Shown here in pieces: positions 11,888-24,286 of a stretch of 64,000 nucleotides of DNA. The position numbers were made by a program, and so were the translations under genes. The notes under the pieces are model-generated. The model was not told the origin of the DNA, searched no databases, and was given only the letters and a program-made list of their open reading frames with translations. How positions within the stretch are numbered: position 1 is the stretch's first letter; each line of letters opens with the position of its first letter. The stretch comes from Steromphala cineraria. Lineage: Eukaryota; Mollusca; Gastropoda; Trochida; Trochidae. The stretch is from NCBI GenBank assembly GCA_916613615.1, contig OU744724.1, positions 26,274,171 through 26,338,170 of the forward strand. The letters are read 5' to 3'.

Positions 11888-12158
11888 CAGTCTAAGTAAA
11901 CCTAGCCTCAATATTATTCGTTTCACTCCTATACTGAGTCTAGAAAGCTCTAGTAGATGGTCGCGTCAGCCAACCTTTCTGCGACCTATGACCCTCCAAC
12001 GTTATACATATACGTGTGAAGGTAGACTATTGTGGCTTGGTAAGAAGAGTTCTGATTGGTCAAGTCTATACTTGGGCTGACGCGACCCTCTACTAGGCCT
12101 ATTTAGACTCAGTATAGGAGTGGAGCGGATAATATTGAGGCTAGGTTTACTTAGACTG
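11888..12158. mobile_element. Long-TIR MITE with CAGTCTAAG ends, copy 1
   Basis: 271 bp with near-identical inverted arms of about 80 bp, from CAGTCTAAGTAAACCTAGCC to a GGTCGCGTCAGCC block, around a centre of about 100 bp. Flanking 9-mers CTTATTTTA and CTTAATATT agree at 6 of 9 positions. The second copy (26737-26982) has a clearer 9-bp duplication. Long arms and 9-bp duplications suggest a Mutator-like or AcademH-related non-autonomous element. Confidence 0.8.
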
Positions 12159-12625
12159 CTTAATATTACAGCAGTATTTTTGGAGCAGTATCATCAAATG
12201 TGTTCATTATTTTTATGTATTTCGTTAGGCAATGACAAAACGTAATACAGCCTGGTAAAGATCTTATCAAATGAGTAACCGAATGGTCAGGTGTTATGCA
12301 GGTAAATATTGGGTTGGATTACAATACTTGGTATTCACAAATGTCGATACACAAGCAATATGAGCTATTCAAGAAAAGGATTATAGATAGATTCTTCAAA
12401 AAGCTTGATTTTCTGCTTTAACAGACTTTTCAACAGGAACCATTCCTATCGATCAAGAAATTCACGATAAACGATCGGATTTTCATATCTGTGAAATCTT
12501 ATATGAAGTGAATCCAGTCAGAGATATCTGTTGGACATCACGGTTGTAGATATTGTATTGTATTGTTGACAGGTTAACAATTATCTATAACATTTATTAA
12601 TCTGATAAAAATGATCTCTTGACGG

Positions 12626-13164
12626 CAATAGACAAAAAATTTGCTTGTGATATAACCCCATATCATACAATGATATATGTTTGACAATAGAAATTAAAAG
12701 CGATATTGTGGCATCATTTTATCAAACAACTATCAAATTTATACCAGGCTTATAAATGTTTTTTTCATGTGATATACTTTGCATCATATATATCATTGTA
12801 TATATTAACTTACCTTACAGTAAAATACTCGTTTTTGATTGGCTGACGATGGACTCGTTTTATCTTATGTACCCCGTGAGTCTAACCTCTCACGGTGTAA
12901 AAAGTTCCTGTAGCCCGCTGCCTTAGCAACAGCTCCTCTCCGAGAAGAGGTGTCCATAGCGTTAAGATTACTTTACCAAATGACGCACACGGTGTGCAGA
13001 GTTTACATATGTTCGATTAGCTGTTTTCGTTAGTATCAATTATCGATCTGTTTTCTCACCATTCTATGTTTTATTTGAAAAAGACATTGGCTCTGAAATA
13101 ACGCTCTCCTTCTGAGATGATTATCAACCGGAGGTCATGTAATCACAATGTACATTATACAATG
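12626..13164. other. Spacer with small hairpins
   Basis: About 12830-12990 is richer in CG than its surroundings. It contains small inverted repeats, CCGTGAG/CTCACGG and CCTCTCCGAGAAGAGG. It may be part of a repeat, but no second copy was seen. No gene. Confidence 0.3.
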
Positions 13165-13167
13165 TTA

Positions 13168-13811
13168 TGCCCCTATTTCACTACGAGAGGAATTCTAACG
13201 AATCGCCCCAATAGAGAAATATTTCACATTCGTGAACATTCGTAGACAATTCGTGATTTATTCTTGTGATTCGTAATGAATTCGTGATTGATTCGGCAAT
13301 ATTCTTACAATTCGTGGCATTCGTGAACATTTTTTTGTTTGTCAAAAGATTTTCCCGAATCAACTACGAATTTTGTTATCGTAGTTGTCTCGTAAACTAT
13401 TCGTAATTAATACGGGTCATTCGTAACAAATTCGTAACGAGTTCTTGGAAATTCGTGGTTGATATATTTGATGGTCTCTCCCCGAATTATTTACGAATCA
13501 TCTACGAAACAATTACGAATGTCCCGAATTAACGACGAAACATTTACGAATATCGTATCATATTCGTGAAAATTCGTAGTATATTCGTAGTTGTTTCGTA
13601 GTTATATCGTACAATTCGTACATAATTCGGAAGCAATTCGTATTGGTTTCGTAGTGTTTTAGCATTAAAAGCTACGAATTTTCGTAAACGTTTCGTACAA
13701 GTGAAAATGCAGTTCACGAATGTTGCCGAATATTCAAGAATATTCACGAATTTTTACAATCACCTATTCGTGGCGATTCGTGAGAATTCCTCTCGTAGTG
13801 AAATAGGGGCA
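13168..13811. mobile_element. 644-bp TIR element packed with ATTCGT words
   Basis: Terminal inverted repeats of 40 bp match at 39 positions, starting TGCCCCTATTTCACTACGAG. They are flanked by the 3-bp duplication TTA (13165-13167 and 13812-13814). The interior carries some 30 copies of ATTCGT(A/G) or its complement, in both orientations and irregularly spaced. There is no coding capacity. The TTA target fits PIF/Harbinger-type transposition. The dense internal motif could be an array of transposase-binding sites, which is inference. Two AT-rich open frames inside it are not genes. Confidence 0.85.
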
Positions 13812-13814
13812 TTA

Positions 13815-15982
13815 GACAATTGACAATCTAAATAAATTTAGATCAACAGGTTTTATATTTGGCCATACTGTTGACAAAATAAAAAATCTGTTAGTATAGA
13901 TATATTTAGATTGGACAATTGAAAGGTGATATTGTTCATTATTTTTCAGAATCATCAATTCCTATCAGTAAAATTAATTCAAATATTTGAATAAACCTTA
14001 TTTCTTGTATTCTAAAAGAATATTTCGACAGAAACTTGCAGAATAAAATAAGGTGAGATGTACTAATGCCATAAAGATATATCGGACTCCATTACAAGTG
14101 GATTAGTAGGTCAGTTGTGTAGTATGATATACTCCAGTAAGTATTTCCGTAATGCGGCGTGTGTACGGGTCACAAGTTGTATATAACACTGCAATAGATC
14201 ATGACTTACATCTCGTAAACGAAATGGACAGTAATATGGCCATAAATATATAGTGGTTCTATCATATACGAGAGTAACATATATGCTGATAAATGAAGGG
14301 GATACCTAGGAGTGCCTATTGTGAGATTTCAAGATTAGGCAGTTTGCTGTGCAGATCTGAGTATTGAAAATTTTGGGTAACCGTCGCTCTCATAAATCAC
14401 AGGTCTCATTGATTCAAATAAAGACTTTTGTTTTATGTAAGGGGTTGCTAGAATTATTGGACAAAGTGATATTCCTCTTGTTGTGCAACGGGGAAAATCC
14501 CTTATTTACCATATATTCACCAACACTAAAACATAGCTTTCTCATATTCACATACAGAATGGATTGTCGGTAGTTTCAACAGATCAAGACACTTTATAGT
14601 AGAAGTAGAAATTCATAACGTTATATTCAAAAGATATTGCAGATTGGGAACAAAGAATTTAATAAATTATTTTTGGATTATAAAAGATTATATTTATCAT
14701 TGTCACAGCGGATTTCACAGTATGTATCCTGAAATAGTTGACTGACTATCTTTTTAGATAATTGTAAATGAGTTATCTAATTTCGTTTTAGTTTTCACAA
14801 GTTTATATCAAATCGGTGAATCTACACTTTTATTCATTTGCTCGGGAATATATGTAATCGTATACAGAGGGAGATCACAATGTGTTATTAAAGAGACACT
14901 GATTATCTTTCTTTAAATATTATTTGGTTTTGATAAGTTACAAAATATCAAATATGCTGATTAAAGTTCATATCTGATCACTGGACCTGCAAATCTATCC
15001 ATTTATGGTTAATATCTCTAGAATACTTGATTTTATCAAAAATCAAATAACATCTAAAATACGTGTAAAAGTCGATATTATGCATCCAAATAAAAACCTA
15101 TTAGTAACAATGCATAATAAACACTATCGAATCGAATATATCTTCCTGTCAGCTTTTGTTAAGGTTTCAGAAATACCTTTGGCGAATTAGCGCACGGCAC
15201 TCGAGCAACATTGTCCGGTTTTCGATCAAAATAACATCGATTTCAAAATTTGACATACAATGTATGTGATCCCATCAACATATTCTGTGTCACTTTAAAT
15301 ATTTACTGCTCTTGTTTCCCCCAAACCCTTCTACTTAAATAATATCAGCTAGCTTCGTGTTCATGTCTACATATTTGAATTACAATCTCAAAGCGCTGAA
15401 CATAAAATCTATCATCAATGAATCAATTTTAGTAGAAACAAATAACCTGTTCATTTTCTATCTTAAATGATCAGGTAAAACAATGCCTTTTAGTGTTGGT
15501 CAAACTTGAAAAAATCATTGTCTCACTAACTTTTCGCAGAAGTATAAAATAGTATATGACATCACTGTGTCACATGATCAGTTGAAACCTAAGTGTGTCA
15601 TAGGTACGAATACTCTTTATAACCGTTGTCGTGAAAGTAAAGAAATACTTTAAATCTACTTCTCAGCATAGGTGGACTAGCCGCCACCGATCCCTATAGA
15701 TCGCATTGTCATATAACATCACATCACAATAAAAAATATGACCCCTTTATGACTGCCGTTGTAGGTAATAAACATTGTTAGGACCTCCTTGTATTAGTGA
15801 TAGTGCTACATTATTTGAGTCGAATAAAATACTGCATGGTTGCATTGATGCTACAATATGTAGAGACAACTCACTAATTCGTACGTGATTTGCTTTAGAA
15901 ACAAAGGCATTCCCTCAAGCACTGAGTTAACATCTGATTTCATTAAAGTACAATATACAGTGTATAAAATAGATTGGAAACC
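13815..15982. other. Spacer within unit B, no gene seen
   Basis: It contains the block at 14030-14190 shared with unit A. Otherwise I see only AT-rich sequence with short open frames lacking domains or splice signals. Confidence 0.4.
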
Positions 15983-16156
15983 TAGCCTGTCCTGAAAATT
16001 AATTGGTCAATTCCTTAGGGGAAAATAAAAGAAATTTTTGAAAAGTTACCAGTCCTGACCAAAAGGTAACCAGTCCTGACCAAAAGGTAACCAGTCCTGA
16101 CCAAAAGGTAACCAGTCCTGGCAAAAAGTAGCCAGTCAATGACTGGCGGACGGGCT
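15983..16156. mobile_element. Possible MITE containing a 21-bp tandem repeat
   Basis: The edges TAGCCTGTCCTG and GGCGGACGGGCTA are inverse in the core TAGCCYGTCC. Inside, 16046-16137 is a tandem array of about four units of the 21-mer TAACCAGTCCTGACCAAAAG+G. No target duplication was identified, so the element boundary is tentative. The tandem array is certain. Confidence 0.55.
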
Positions 16157-16956
16157 ATATTTTAAACACTGCAATATATGAAGCATATTTCGACACTTTG
16201 TTCAACAAACAATATACGGACAAACTATGACAATGGTTTACGTTTACAGAGGTTAGCTATCTATGTCATGTCTTTGTAATATACACTACTATAGTAACAC
16301 TACTTATTGACCTATATTTCTATCCCATACACTGATCGATAACATCTGACCTACTTTGAAGCAGGTTGCTGACTTCATCTGATGGTCATCTCTACTTCGA
16401 ATGTGTATATGAACTTACTCGCAATGAAACCGGAAGTCTTCACATTCAGAATTATAATAAACACATCTTCTTGTCTATATACATATGTGACATAGCTATG
16501 TGCTATCACTGTGGATTTATTGTTGTTTTTTTGTGTTGAAATTGAAAAAACAAAAATTCTGGTATTCGTCGGCCATTGAAGAATATTTTCTAAAAAATAT
16601 TAGAAATTCGTGATGTTGTTTTAGATCTAATTCAATGTTGAAGTTCTTGACATACATATAGAGAAAATCTGCGCTTTATTAAGCGGAATACACGAACTTC
16701 ATACCAACTAAGAAAAATATAATGGCTATGTATTGCAATTTGCCAAAAACAGGTGTATTTCATCGAGTGTAATGGGTAAAGTTGACTTTTTACGAATGTA
16801 GGGCAACGATTGATATATAAACATTAACCATGTCATAAGATGAAATGAACCAATTAGTTTGAAAACTACATTGAATATTCTATTTATCATTTAATTTAAA
16901 ATGAAATTTGTGATTGAATCTAATCCTCATTTGTCATAAAAGATCATTCTCTTCCC

Positions 16957-17182
16957 ACAGAGGTAGCTCAGTGAGGGCAAGCCTCTGTTCTATTACGCAG
17001 AGATCCTGGGGAGAGAATGTAAAAGATGTGAGGGAGTTAGGTTTAGCTCCACTGGGGCAGTATTGCAGCCTTTAGCGGCGAGAAAGCTGAAAGTAGTCCC
17101 GCACTTGACCAGTGATGTTATTATATATCGTCTTGAAATGTTGCCCAAGCGGCGTTAAGCATTAACTCACTCACTCACTCAG
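16957..17182 (+). mobile_element. tRNA-derived SINE
   Basis: It begins with GAGGTAGCTCAGTGAGG, close to a tRNA A box. It runs through a 160-bp body and ends with GCGGCGTTAAGCATTAACTCACTCACTCAC, a type of tail common on mollusc SINEs. Length and layout fit a SINE. No clear target duplication was seen. The family name is not assigned. Confidence 0.65.
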
Positions 17183-17345
17183 CCTTGAGTCACAGTGAAA
17201 ATATAAGATATTTCCACTTTAGCTTGATAAACAGTGTATTTCACTTAATTATGAAATGATAAAATTATACACATAACCAAAACATTATCAAAGAAACTAA
17301 TTATTCTACAATACAAACACGAGAGTTGATATTTTACGTGTCAAT

Positions 17346-17696
17346 GACCTTTTGATAATTTTATATTTTAAATAATTCACTTAAATTTGTAAGTTAATGC
17401 TAAATGTATTATATTGACAATGTCAACAATCTCTTTACACAAGCCAATCACCCATAGTCAGAGGACAAAGTATGAGGATTCATATAAAATCCATTGGCGG
17501 CCATTTTTTGTGAACACCTTTAATTCATTTTGTGTGAAAAAGGAATCGCATGGCTAAACTTTACGTAATATATTTGAATTATCACTGCTTCATTTAGTTT
17601 AAATACATTTTCTTTCAATTGGAACCGTTAATTTTAATTTTCCTGACATCACCTTATATTCCCCCGAAAAACGTGCTACTGTCCATTTAATGCAAT
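17346..17696 (+). mobile_element. TTAA-family MITE, left end missing
   Basis: The segment aligns by eye with the TTAA family (compare 24804-25159). Shared words include ACAAGCCAATC, CCATTGGCGGCCATTTTT-like, TTCATTTTGTG and AAAACGTGCTACTG. The right end is changed to GTCCAT followed by TTAA. The left GGGGCAGTAGCACG end is absent, so this is a damaged copy. Confidence 0.75.
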
Positions 17697-17700
17697 TACA

Positions 17701-18893
17701 CGTAGTAACTTTCCGAACTGATATAGGTTACGGGCACTGATCTATACAAAGAAGCTAGTATACAAAACGTGCATATTGTTCGATATCCGTGGTCATGGAT
17801 TAAAATAAATATGATATCCTATATCGATTGATTACCTATCCATTTAAAGATTATTATTGCTTTTAAAATATTGTTTTCCTTACATAGGAACAAGGTAGAA
17901 GGTCACTTGGTGCAGACTTTGTCATGACAGGAAGGAGGTCTGTTATTTATGATAGGTAACTCGTTTACTGACTGAGCAACCTTAGAGAGTGCATTTCTTC
18001 CTCCTCGACTGCGTAGATCATATTTCTGCACTGTAAATGTGTCATAACCTTTTTAGATTAACATCTGAGAGAAACTGCTACTAGCAGGGTTTTTATATTT
18101 TAATTGTTAACTTGGTTGAATAAACATTGACATTTTTAAAATATATTTATATATCTGATACACAGAGTTAGTGCTACCAATTATATTTTAGTGCATAAAC
18201 TTCTATTGCTGATAATGTTATAGACTAAATTTCAGTCTCTGAAATGAAAATACACATTAAATGCAGCTTTTTACTATTAAAATTGAAAGGAGCCCACTGA
18301 AGCTGTTCATTGAAACTGCAGAGAGCTAGACTTGCTACAATAATAAAGACTCGTGAGGGTCTTTAAATATATTAATCTTTGTTTCAGGGGCTGTTAGACA
18401 GACTAATAATGTTACAGCGGCCTCTGTTTCTGTAAATACAATTATCAAAGTTGCTACTCTACCTCCGCTTCTACAATTATTACTACCTTAACTTCGTACT
18501 TTCATATTGATAGCTTTTACTTAATGCAGAATAGGCTGTTACAGCAACATGTTTGATTTATTACTTGTAAACTGGGGGAGTAAGTGGTACCATGACAAAT
18601 TTAGAAAACTTTAACAGGGAAACGGAAGACTGTAAATTCCACGTCAATGTTGTCTGCAATTCCTATCTCTAAGAGCGATCACATTTTGGCGTCATTTCAA
18701 GAATTGCATAGTTTCCTTGTTAGCTGTACACAGGGATGAACGGAGAAAATAAGTGTTATTGTTTTTTTTGTAAAAGAGTTACACTACAGATAGTAGTTCA
18801 AAATATGAATATAAGCTAGACCTTTGAAAATATACTTTAATGCAAACATAAATGTCATGATAGTTTAACAATAAACACTGAATTTACTGTATG
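17701..18893. other. Spacer within unit B, no gene seen
   Basis: 17890-18050 is similar to 6400-6530 in unit A. Nothing else is recognised. Confidence 0.4.
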
Positions 18894-18897
18894 TTAA

Positions 18898-19259
18898 AGG
18901 GGCAGTAGCACGTTTTTAGGGGGAATATAAAGTGATATCAGGAAAATGAAAAATAATGGTTCCAATTGAAACACAATGTACTCGTATTTAAACTAAATGG
19001 AGCAGTAATACTTTAAATGTATAACATAAAGTTTCGCCATGCCATTCCTTTTTCTTACACAAAATGAATTAAAGGTGTTCACACAAAATGGCCGCCAGTG
19101 GAATATAAGTGAATCTTCATACTTTGTCCTCTGACTATCGACGATTGGCTTGTGTAATGAGATTTTTGTCACTGTCAAAATAATACATTTAACACTAACT
19201 AACAATTATCAGTGAAAATTTTAAAATATAAAATTATCAAAAAACGTGCTACTGCCCCT
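18898..19259. mobile_element. TTAA-family MITE, 362 bp
   Basis: Both sides are TTAA (18894-18897 and 19260-19263). The ends are inverted: AGGGGCAGTAGCACGTTTTT on the left and AAAAACGTGCTACTGCCCCT on the right. The interior is shared with 24804-25159 (opposite orientation), 28928-29279 (same orientation), 33977-34318 and 17346-17696. It is probably non-autonomous piggyBac- or Kolobok-like. Minus-strand open frames inside it recur in other copies only because the repeat does. Confidence 0.85.
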
Positions 19260-19748
19260 TTAAGGAAGGTAAACATATTTTTCATGCATAACATCTGACA
19301 AGATCTTAAAACATTGAAATATTTGAAGGTCTTTCGAGAGTTTGACTTCCATGTGGCCTAAATTGGTATTGTAAAAGGATGGAGTTTTATCATTTTTAAC
19401 ATGTTCAAGCCAAAAAACTAACATATTAATTTTTAAAACTATTTTGATATTTTCATTTAGTTTTTTATATAATGCTGTATTTCCTGTAACGGGCAGATAG
19501 TTTGTTACATCATAGACAGTAATACAAGAGAGTATTTCATGACTTTCGATATAAGAAACGCTATAAGCAAAGAAATGTATAACGTTTAATATGCAAGCAC
19601 AAGACCACACTCTACATCGTTATGAACGAGTCAAACTGCAAGGACAACGGGGCTTCAGTCAAACCTCAGGGGATGTTTATGTAAAATACGAAACGTCATT
19701 GATAGTGCATGTGCATGAAACGTATGGTTATATACATAAAAGAACGAT

Positions 19749-20210
19749 TGGTTGTAGTAGTAGTGGTAGAAGTAGTAATAGTGGTAGTGGTAGTGGTAGT
19801 GGTAGTGGTAGTAGTAGTGGTAGTAGTAGTAGTGGTAGTGGTAGTGGTAGTGATAGTGGTAGTGGAAGTGGAAGTGGTAGTGGTAGTGGTAGTGGTAGTG
19901 GTAGTGGTAGTGGTAGTGGTAGTGGTAGTGGAAGTGGAAGTGGTAGTGGTAGTGGTAGTGGTAGTGGTAGTGGTAGTGGTAGTGGTAGTGGTAGTGGTAG
20001 TGGTAGTGGTAGTGGTAGTGGTAGTGGTAGTGGTAGTGGAAGTGGTAGTGGTAGTGGTAGTGGTAGTGGTAGTGGTAGTGGTAGTGGTAGTTGTAGTGGC
20101 AGTGGTTGTGGCAGTGGCAGTGGTAGTGGTAGTAGAGGTAGAGGTAGTGGTAGTGGTAGTGGTAGTGGTAGTGGTAGTGGAAGTGGTAGTAGTAGTAGTA
20201 GTAGTAGTAA

Positions 20211-20261
<51 letters not shown>

Positions 20262-20316
20262 AAGTAGAAGCAGTAGTAGTAATAGTAGTAGTAGTAGTAG
20301 TAGTAGTAGCAGTACA
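19749..20316. repeat. (GGTAGT)n / (TAG)n compound microsatellite
   Basis: About 570 bp, mostly GGTAGT hexanucleotides changing to pure TAG near 20190. Read on the opposite strand it is the same hexamer family as 6847-7769. Open frames coding for poly Ser-Gly, poly Val and poly Tyr-His are artefacts of the unit. Confidence 0.95.
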
Positions 20317-21417
20317 TCTACGTCTACCTAGTTGTTAATCAGTAGAGATCGAAATAGTCATCGAAAGTCGAGCAAAAGACAATGCGAGGCTGAGTATTTT
20401 ACAGTTTCTATAAAAGTTACCACATTGAAGTTCATGCATGTAGTGATGCCATCAGATTAAGTTAATAGATACGGAAAAATAAAAATGAGAGGCATGTGAA
20501 AACCTTTTTAAATAAAAAAAATAGATAAAAGATGGAAACAATTTCTTAGGACAGGATTTACGTATGTAAACAATGATTAGTTGTAAAGTATCAATGCTTT
20601 TGGGGCAATGATAGGTAGACGTACCTTGCACTATGTCAACTCACAAAAGCGGTTAAAACCAGTATACATGTAAGGCTTGAACCCCTGAGAAACCATTGAG
20701 TTGCTACCTGTTCTATGAAAATAGCTAGCTTAGACTATTGCAGATAATAATTATCAGATGATAAACAAAGTAAAAACTAGGCCAGTTTCTATTGACCTTG
20801 ATGAAACCTGTCTTTATCTTTATCTATGATTAGAGCGGCTTTGTGAGTTGCTTATCCTCTGTATGATATCAAAATAAGATCAGATCGCAATAAAATCCTT
20901 GTACCTATATGCAATGACGTTCATTGATTATAATTTCAGTAAAGAATGGTATTCACGAGTTATCATAATACTATAGAATGGTATTCTAAAAAGTATATAT
21001 GCATTAGATATCAAGTTGAATTCAATTAAACGCATCTAATGCGAAACTCAATTTAAAAGTTATATTGCGTTGGCAAATATGTTTAGGACCCTTTATGATG
21101 AAAGGTCACATAAGGATTAATTTCCATAGACATTCGAAATGAATTAAAATATCAGGAAAAGGCAACTTTAATGGGCTTAAACGTAGTTGCATTACGTTTA
21201 TAACTTGACTCATAGATTCTGAACCGTTTCCCAAAACGATATATCCCAAACCTTTCAAAATACCTGCACTTACATTGATCATATGACAAAGAGCAAATGC
21301 AAGTCTTTATTACAGATGATATCTCAAGAAAAAGATCACATTTTTGTAAACTGTTGTTCCAGTTAGAAATGAAAATGAAAAAGACTTAATACTCATGTTT
21401 CATTTTAACATAGGATA
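20317..21417. other. Spacer, block shared with unit A
   Basis: 20550-20810 matches 10290-10560. No gene seen. Confidence 0.4.
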
Positions 21418-21727
21418 TATTATTATTATAAATCTATTATGATTCAAATTTATTCTTTATGAAAACAAAAAAAAATAGAACAACAAAACAAAGAGACAAA
21501 TGGACTCCAAAACCGGTACCCTGCCGACCTCCTGTTACAGGTCAGTCAAACCCAGATCATTGAGCGATGTTTATGAAGCTGATAATCTCTTCCAGACTCG
21601 CCACATGTGTTAGTCTGCCAAACTCCGCCATCTTGACTGGCTTGTGTTGTGACGGCACAGTTATATATGTAAGAGTGTTAGATAATTGCCTTGAGACTTG
21701 GTCGACCACTTGTTTCTACATTAATCA
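21418..21727. repeat. Interspersed repeat, third copy
   Basis: Nearly the same as 11300-11614 at its core, including AACAAAGAGACAA, CCAGACTCGCCACATGTGTT and GAGACTTGGTCGACCACTTG words. It marks the right edge of duplication unit B. Confidence 0.75.
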
Positions 21728-23548
21728 TGTTGGGCCTTTAGAGTCAATGTACTAGATGAGGTAATAACTTGATTTATGCGAGTTTTAAGGAATAATTTTC
21801 AAGGATAGGGATCCGGTCAATGTAGATGTCTTAACAAATAAAAAAAATATTTCGTTTTATAATTGTGTCACACTTTGTCTATAACTAGTTCAAATCATTA
21901 TGATTTTTTCTTGCAACAACCTAAATCACTTATTAGTAACATTCTAATTTGGCAAAGTGGGCGGAGTCACACGCTTGTCATAATTATTCCTAAGGCTTGA
22001 ATAGGTCGCCACCGTCGTGCCTCCTCGTAAATTTAAAATCAATTTAATGTTATCGATTGCTTGATTTTATTAAATACGCATATGAACATGTGCAATCGCA
22101 AAGAAGTTTGGTAAAAAAATTCATGGAACAAACTGACTAAATAGAAATAATGGCTGGGTGATACTAAACAGCCATTCAACATCTGCGAAGTTCCTACAGT
22201 ACCCTAAGTCTATCAAGACAAAGGCCTCCTATCGCTTTAAATAACCATCCAATAAATGACGTTCATTGTGAGCAATTTTTGCAGTACCCGGATGAGAGGA
22301 CGGTATATTTTGTTCAACAATCGTTGCAGTACGACAGTTAATTTGGTGAGAATGGTAAGGTTTTCCAGCTAAATAGTTTGGAGTGCTAAGATTTTTTATG
22401 ATAAAAAGTACAACTTCAATTTGTTATCCTTGCAGTTTTGCAAATAAATTAGATAAATAAACTCTCCCTTGAATTTCACCAATCTCTGAAAAATGTCTTT
22501 CCTTTGCACCTCAGAATGTTTAATGGTTGCTGCAAAGCCTGCCCTCTCTTAAACCTCTCACGGACGTAATTTCCCCTATATAAAATGTCTTAGGTGCCAA
22601 CTTTGCCCCAATGATAGTAGGTGTTAAAAACAAAACAATCGATGAAAACGTCCATACATATGAACACATTCAAACCGAAAACATGATGCCTGCTTCATTA
22701 AATTTAAAATGGCAAATTAAGCTTTCCTTGACAATTTAAAAAGCTTTATGTTTCTCTCAGTTTCTTTCTACTAAGACAAATTACGACAAGTATCTACCTA
22801 TAAGTATATTGCATATACATTGCGTGCAAATTCCATCTCTCTTATACATGTATATTGTGCGGACAGGTGATTTACCTGCACGCTCGCTATATGGTTTAGT
22901 ATTCAAATACTCCACAGAATTCACATTGCCCAGACCTCCCGACGTACTTGATTTATTCAGCATTTCAGTAGATATTGTGTTATCAAGCTTACATTGTCAC
23001 ATTGTCAGAATCCTGCAACAACTGTTAGCACTGACCACACCAAGAATTCACCTTCTCAACCACCAAGACTTGACAAAGTGGGTAAGCTGTGGTACGATAA
23101 GTAATGTAAGGGCTAGCAGTTACCTGATTGTGAGGGTGTGGGTTTGAGTACCGCAAGGATCTCGAATCCAACATGTAAGAAATTGTGCTTTTGCAGACAG
23201 TTTGGTCCCATATTGAATGTTCTGAATTCACTTTATAAATGACATGTACATTTTTATTTGTAATTGAGTTGGTATCTAAAATTCCGATTGTATTTGTTTT
23301 GGCAGATGTTTTCAACATGATAAAACATTAACGTTGTCATCTAATGCACAATAAGATGTGTGACACACATACAAATGAACATACTTTTAATACATATATA
23401 TTCATAGCATCTATCGGAATTGTCATCAGAATAATGATCAAGCATTTTATGAAATGAAGCTGATAAAATTATTTAAAACACTTTCCTAATTCTTTATCCT
23501 ATTGTCCTGAAAGCTATGATAATGTTATTATTATTTATAAAAAAAATA
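21728..23548. other. Spacer, no gene supported
   Basis: A 112-codon plus-strand open frame (22809-23147) and a 97-codon minus-strand one (23025-23318) overlap. Neither has a recognisable domain or splice context. I see no mobile element ends. Confidence 0.35.
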
Positions 23549-23690
23549 AAGGGACAGTCCCATTGTGGTACTTTTTGTAAAAACGAAATTTGTTTGTGTG
23601 GTCAAATTATCAAATGTAAATTTTAAAAATGTTACCCCCAGTAGCACGTTTCAACCTGGGTTTGGTATAAACATGTACTAATAGCACAGC
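23549..23690. mobile_element. Half of a TTAA-type MITE
   Basis: AAGGGACAGTCCCATTGTGG is followed by words shared with 1519-1722 (GTTTCAAC, TTGGT, ATAAACATGTAC-like). Only one end is present, so this is a truncated copy. Confidence 0.45.
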
Positions 23691-23899
23691 CAAGAAAATA
23701 ATGTATCTAGATAAAATAATTAATAAAGTATTGATATTGTTACCATCTGTAAAGAGAATGTACGTTTATATTAAATGATTAAAAATATGAAGTCGATTTG
23801 GTATCGAGTGGATAAGTTGTTGGAAGGTCAGTAAGTTCTGATATATAAGAGTTTGTCTAAATTGTCACATTCCTTTACACCTCATACCTGCTTTTTTAA

Positions 23900-24286
23900 A
23901 ATTCTAATGTGGCAACTTTCATTTGTCAGTTGAAATTGGTAAATATAATAATATAAATCACTATGAGAGATTGTGTTTATTTTTTAAATCCAATGGCATA
24001 AATGTTGTAGAAGATGAGTTTCATGTTTTCTTGAAGTGTGGGCGTTTCTCAGAACTAAGGCTACACTATTTACAGAAATATATGAAGGATCCTGATCCCA
24101 TTGTAAACTTCATAAATATTTAGAAATCTGACAAAGACCATGAAAGATACATGTAATTTTCTTTATCATGTACTTAAATATATTAGAAATGTACACCAGC
24201 CTATGAATTAGGCAAATGCTTGTATTATGTGCCTGTGGTCTTTTACTGAATAAATCTGTCTGTCTGTCTGTCCGTCTGTCTGTCTG
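23900..24286 (+). mobile_element. LINE 3' fragment with (TCTG)n tail
   Basis: The open frame 23923-24123 carries EDEFHVFLKCGRFSELR, the usual C-terminal motif of many LINE polyproteins (ED-E-FH-x3-C-x2-Y/F-x2-LR). The first half of the cysteine motif is degraded (LCLFFK in place of C-x2-C). It ends in AATAAATCTGTCTGTC and a 32-bp TCTG microsatellite, an oligonucleotide tail of the kind that ends some non-LTR elements. No target duplication was seen. It is a dead fragment. Confidence 0.75.
24255..24286. repeat. (TCTG)8 microsatellite
   Basis: Eight TCTG units with one change (TCCG). It forms the 3' tail of the LINE fragment. Confidence 0.9.

Larger units (their letters stand above)
12290..21727. 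repeat. Segmental duplication, unit B
   Basis: This is the counterpart of unit A (4200-11614), with matching blocks in the same order. It is longer because it holds the 644-bp ATTCGT element, a SINE, and two copies of the TTAA family. Its TAG-based microsatellite (19749-20316) occupies a place broadly comparable to those of unit A. Divergence is high, so the duplication is old. Confidence 0.7.

Noticed and set aside
16046..16137. Regular 21-bp repeats suggestive of a CRISPR-like array
   Set aside because: Units are directly abutting without unique spacers, and the context is eukaryotic. It is an ordinary minisatellite.
18993..19610. Minus-strand open frames of 70 and 116 codons
   Set aside because: The first lies wholly inside a TTAA-family MITE and recurs in its other copies. 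The second starts at the MITE edge and has no domain.
19591..20338. Ser-Gly, Tyr-His and Val open frames of 200-246 codons
   Set aside because: They arise from the (GGTAGT)n array. The short non-repeat leader shows no signal peptide or domain.
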